Below are positions 61,845 through 64,000 of a stretch of 64,000 nucleotides of DNA, in pieces. A program made the translations under genes and the position numbers. Within the stretch, counting starts at the first letter, position 1. The number at the start of each line of letters is the position of its first letter. The notes beneath the pieces were generated by a model. That model ran no database searches, had not been told where the DNA came from, and saw only the letters and a list, made by a program, of their open reading frames with translations. Where the stretch lies: NCBI GenBank assembly GCA_943736015.1, contig OX031066.1, forward strand, positions 12,094,245-12,158,244, given 5' to 3'. The DNA comes from Tridacna crocea (Eukaryota > Mollusca > Bivalvia > Cardiida > Cardiidae).

Positions 61845-62050
61845 TAGAGTTTTCCCAATTGAAAGCATCTAAGGAGAACAATTTAAATATGGCTGGAATT
61901 ATAAAAATATAAACTTTGAAAGAGTGGAAAACATTGTGGGTGAAAGAGAAGATGTTGATTACCTGCATTTTCTCCTTTTCCAACTATGTTTTCAAAACCT
62001 TTCTCTCTCAGGGTCGTTGAAGCACTGGATTGTATGTTTATCTGTTAATG
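61845..62050 (-). mobile_element. Degenerate A-type MITE
   Basis: Hairpin and flanks recognisable, ends lost. Confidence 0.5.
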
Positions 62051-62072
62051 TATCTGCAAAAAGTATATACTC

Positions 62073-62263
62073 AGAGCTCCAGATAAGAAGGAGTGATGGT
62101 ATTCTAAAATCATTATTTCTCCTCAAAACCCTATGTTGTGGGTACTCATTAGAATCGTCTCGATGAGACGATTCCAATGAGTATCAACAAAATAGGGTTT
62201 AGTGTAGAATGATAAATATTTTCAATTTTGAAATCAAAATCACTCCCTCTATCTGGAGTTCTG
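62073..62263. mobile_element. Fold-back MITE, F family, copy F1 (reference)
   Basis: Ends AGAGCTCCAGATAAGAAGGA and CACTCCCTCTATCTGGAGTT. Inner palindrome GGGTACTCATTAGAATCGTC / GACGATTCCAATGAGTATC. Confidence 0.78.
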
Positions 62264-62330
62264 TATACTGTGGTAAGCTTGCAGAACCCTCATGGCTGAC
62301 ACAGGTCAAAACTTTTTGCTTTAGTTTAAG

Positions 62331-62562
62331 TAAAGCCTTTACTTAACAACAAACTTTTAGACTAGCTCAAATTCCAGACTAACATTTCCAGAAGACCACA
62401 GAAATGTGAATAAAAACATGACATGTGATTGCGAAAGGTTTGAAAATATTGTGTGAAAAGGAGAAAATGTTGGTAACCAGCATTTTCTCCTTTTCCCACA
62501 ATGTTTTTCAAAGGCCTCTCTCCCAGGGTAGTTAAAAGTCAGCATTGTGTGGTAAAGGACCA
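62331..62562 (-). mobile_element. A-type MITE
   Basis: Good hairpin; both terminal TTAA decayed. Confidence 0.68.
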
Positions 62563-62671
62563 ACATGCCTCCATATCTAAGAAATCATCAGACTAAATGG
62601 ATTTTTTGGAGCCATAGTTATACTATGACTTGGTTTATACATGTATAATAGATCCACATCAAAGAGATGTA

Positions 62672-62899
62672 TTAACCCATTACCACACAATCCCTACTTT
62701 TAACGACCCTGTGAAAGAAGCCTTTGGAAAACATTGTGGGAAAAAGAGAAAATGCTGGTAACCAGCATTTTCTCCTTTTCCCACAATGTTTTCTACCATT
62801 CACAAAACAAATTTCAAATTTTCAGTCACATTTATTTTGTCGTCTGCAATGCTTTCAATTTGGAGCAGTCTAAAATTTTGTCGCTTGGTAAAGATTTAA
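62672..62899 (+). mobile_element. A-type TTAA palindromic MITE
   Basis: Both TTAA. Confidence 0.85.
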
Positions 62900-62973
62900 A
62901 TGCTCTCCTGCCCAAGTATGGTTTATATGTTACCCGTCTTTCAAAAATGGACCTTCTGGAAACTGCAAAACTT

Positions 62974-63022
62974 GTCAACCCTGGTCAGACTGCGCAGATT
63001 GCGCATGCTGACCAGGGTTGAC
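62974..63022. repeat. Short hairpin GTCAACCCTGGTCAG
   Basis: GTCAACCCTGGTCAGACTGC is repeated inverted as GCATGCTGACCAGGGTTGAC; related to the dispersed GCAGGCTGACNNGGGTC motif. Confidence 0.75.
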
Positions 63023-63160
63023 ACTTTTAGCTTTAATGTTTGTATGAAAAAGTTCTGTATGAAAAGTTGTCATTGTACCTTATCATACAATCATTTTTGA
63101 ACTTGAACTTGGATTTCACCCATGTACTTGTCTCCAGCTCAAGAGTCAGTCTCTCACATC

Positions 63161-63279
63161 GGAAGTTCCTACCTTCAGTCTGAAGGTGTCTGCTCCGATG
63201 CTATTTTTGTGACGAGCCTTCGCATTGAAAATAGCATCAGAGCAGACACCTTCAGACTGAAGTGGAGGTAGGAAGTTCC
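63161..63279. repeat. Fold-back inverted repeat, arms about 50 bases
   Basis: GGAAGTTCCTACC...TTCAGTCTGAAGGTGTCTGC and its complement around a spacer of roughly 20 bases. Confidence 0.85.
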
Positions 63280-63367
63280 AAGTTAAGGTTCCAAAATGAG
63301 AACAGCTGGACAAAACAGAGTAAGAGTCTTTTCCGATACTGTTTCAGATTTTAAAATCAAAATTTCC

Positions 63368-63595
63368 TTAACTCTTTACCGTACAAGAAAATTTTAGATC
63401 AGTCCAAATTGAAAGCATTTGCAGATGACAAGACAAATGTGACTGTAAAACTGTAATTTGGTTTGGAAACGACAGAAAACATTGTGAGCAATGGAGAAAC
63501 TGCTGGTTACCAGCATTTTCTCCTTTCCCCACAATGTTTTCAAAAGGCTTCTTTCTCAAGGTCGTTAAAATTCGCGAGTGTGTGGTAAAGAGTTG
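63368..63595 (-). mobile_element. A-type MITE
   Basis: Left TTAA; right end GAGTTGA. Confidence 0.78.
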
Positions 63596-64000
63596 ATAAG
63601 GAGGTATAATGCATAAAGGCTAGCGGCCGATCATTTTTTTAATGAGTTTCGCTATATTCCGGTCGTATCCGGTAAATATACCCATCTGTATTGTGCAATA
63701 CCATGGGTTACCGTGTCATAGCGTTCCGAGTTGATAATAAACATGCGTATCTGACGCGATTAAGCGATTAAAATAAGATAAAACATAAAAATGAATCATA
63801 AATAAGCCTAAACAGTCATTAACTCAATGAATTTGCTAATTACTCACGATTATTTATTATCTTGTTACGAGATCCATTGAAATTTCTGCATCCCGATGTT
63901 CCTATTGGCCGAATCGAAAAACCCTAATTTACCCAAAAACAGAACTCAATGTCGGACACACCATGAAACTGCTTCATGCTTAGATTCTTGAACGAATCTG
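63596..64000 (-). other. Repeat-poor block upstream of the transporter
   Basis: The last 400 bases lack the MITEs that fill the rest. On the minus strand a CCAAT box (GGCCAATAGG) lies at 63901-63910. It could be a promoter for the transporter's unseen first exon, but no TSS evidence exists. Confidence 0.25.

Overview
This is a stretch of AT-rich animal nuclear DNA with spliced genes and GT-AG introns. It is most likely from a bivalve mollusc. That reading rests on the repeat types (Helitron/Helentron-like elements with tandem cores of about 145-167 bp, of the pearl/CvA kind described in bivalves, and tRNA-derived SINEs), not on a species-level match.

One gene dominates and runs on the minus strand. 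Fourteen coding exons between 50354 (ATG) and 1769 (TAA) join in phase at every junction and give a 633-residue half-size ABC transporter of subfamily G (white/ABCG2 type): one nucleotide-binding domain, then six membrane segments. Coding exon 1 sits 25 kb upstream of exon 2; the other thirteen lie between 25342 and 1769. The transcription start is not identified; a repeat-poor block at 63.6-64.0 kb is a candidate region only.

Almost everything else is mobile DNA. The main component is a family of MITEs of about 225 bp with TTAA target duplications and ends of the form CCCTTTACC...GGTAAAGGG, each carrying a central, often perfect, hairpin of about 67 bp. By eye I find roughly 80 copies or parts, about a quarter of the window. 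They fall into at least four types (A, B, C, D) that share ends and hairpin geometry but differ in core sequence. TTAA plus CCC ends suggests piggyBac-type mobilisation.

Region by region: 1-25 kb holds the transporter exons 2-14 embedded in MITEs, four tRNA-derived SINEs, a pogo/mariner-like element (21.3-22.1 kb) and remnants of a THAP-domain transposon (9.8-10.3 and 12.5-13.2 kb). The 25-50 kb part is intron 1: more MITEs, three 1.6-kb Helentron-like elements (30.7-35.9 kb), self-nested related elements (40.4-42.5 kb), a 32-bp satellite (44.4-45.0 kb), a triple-nested locus (45.4-46.4 kb) and another tandem-core element (47.3-48.3 kb). The 50-64 kb part holds the start exon and then MITEs interrupted by other elements whose target duplications can be read directly (52.4, 53.6, 57.4 kb).

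Many insertions are nested, which gives empty-site comparisons inside the window. No rRNA genes, canonical tRNA genes or CRISPR arrays were seen. Most short ORFs are translations of the MITE hairpin or of tandem repeats.
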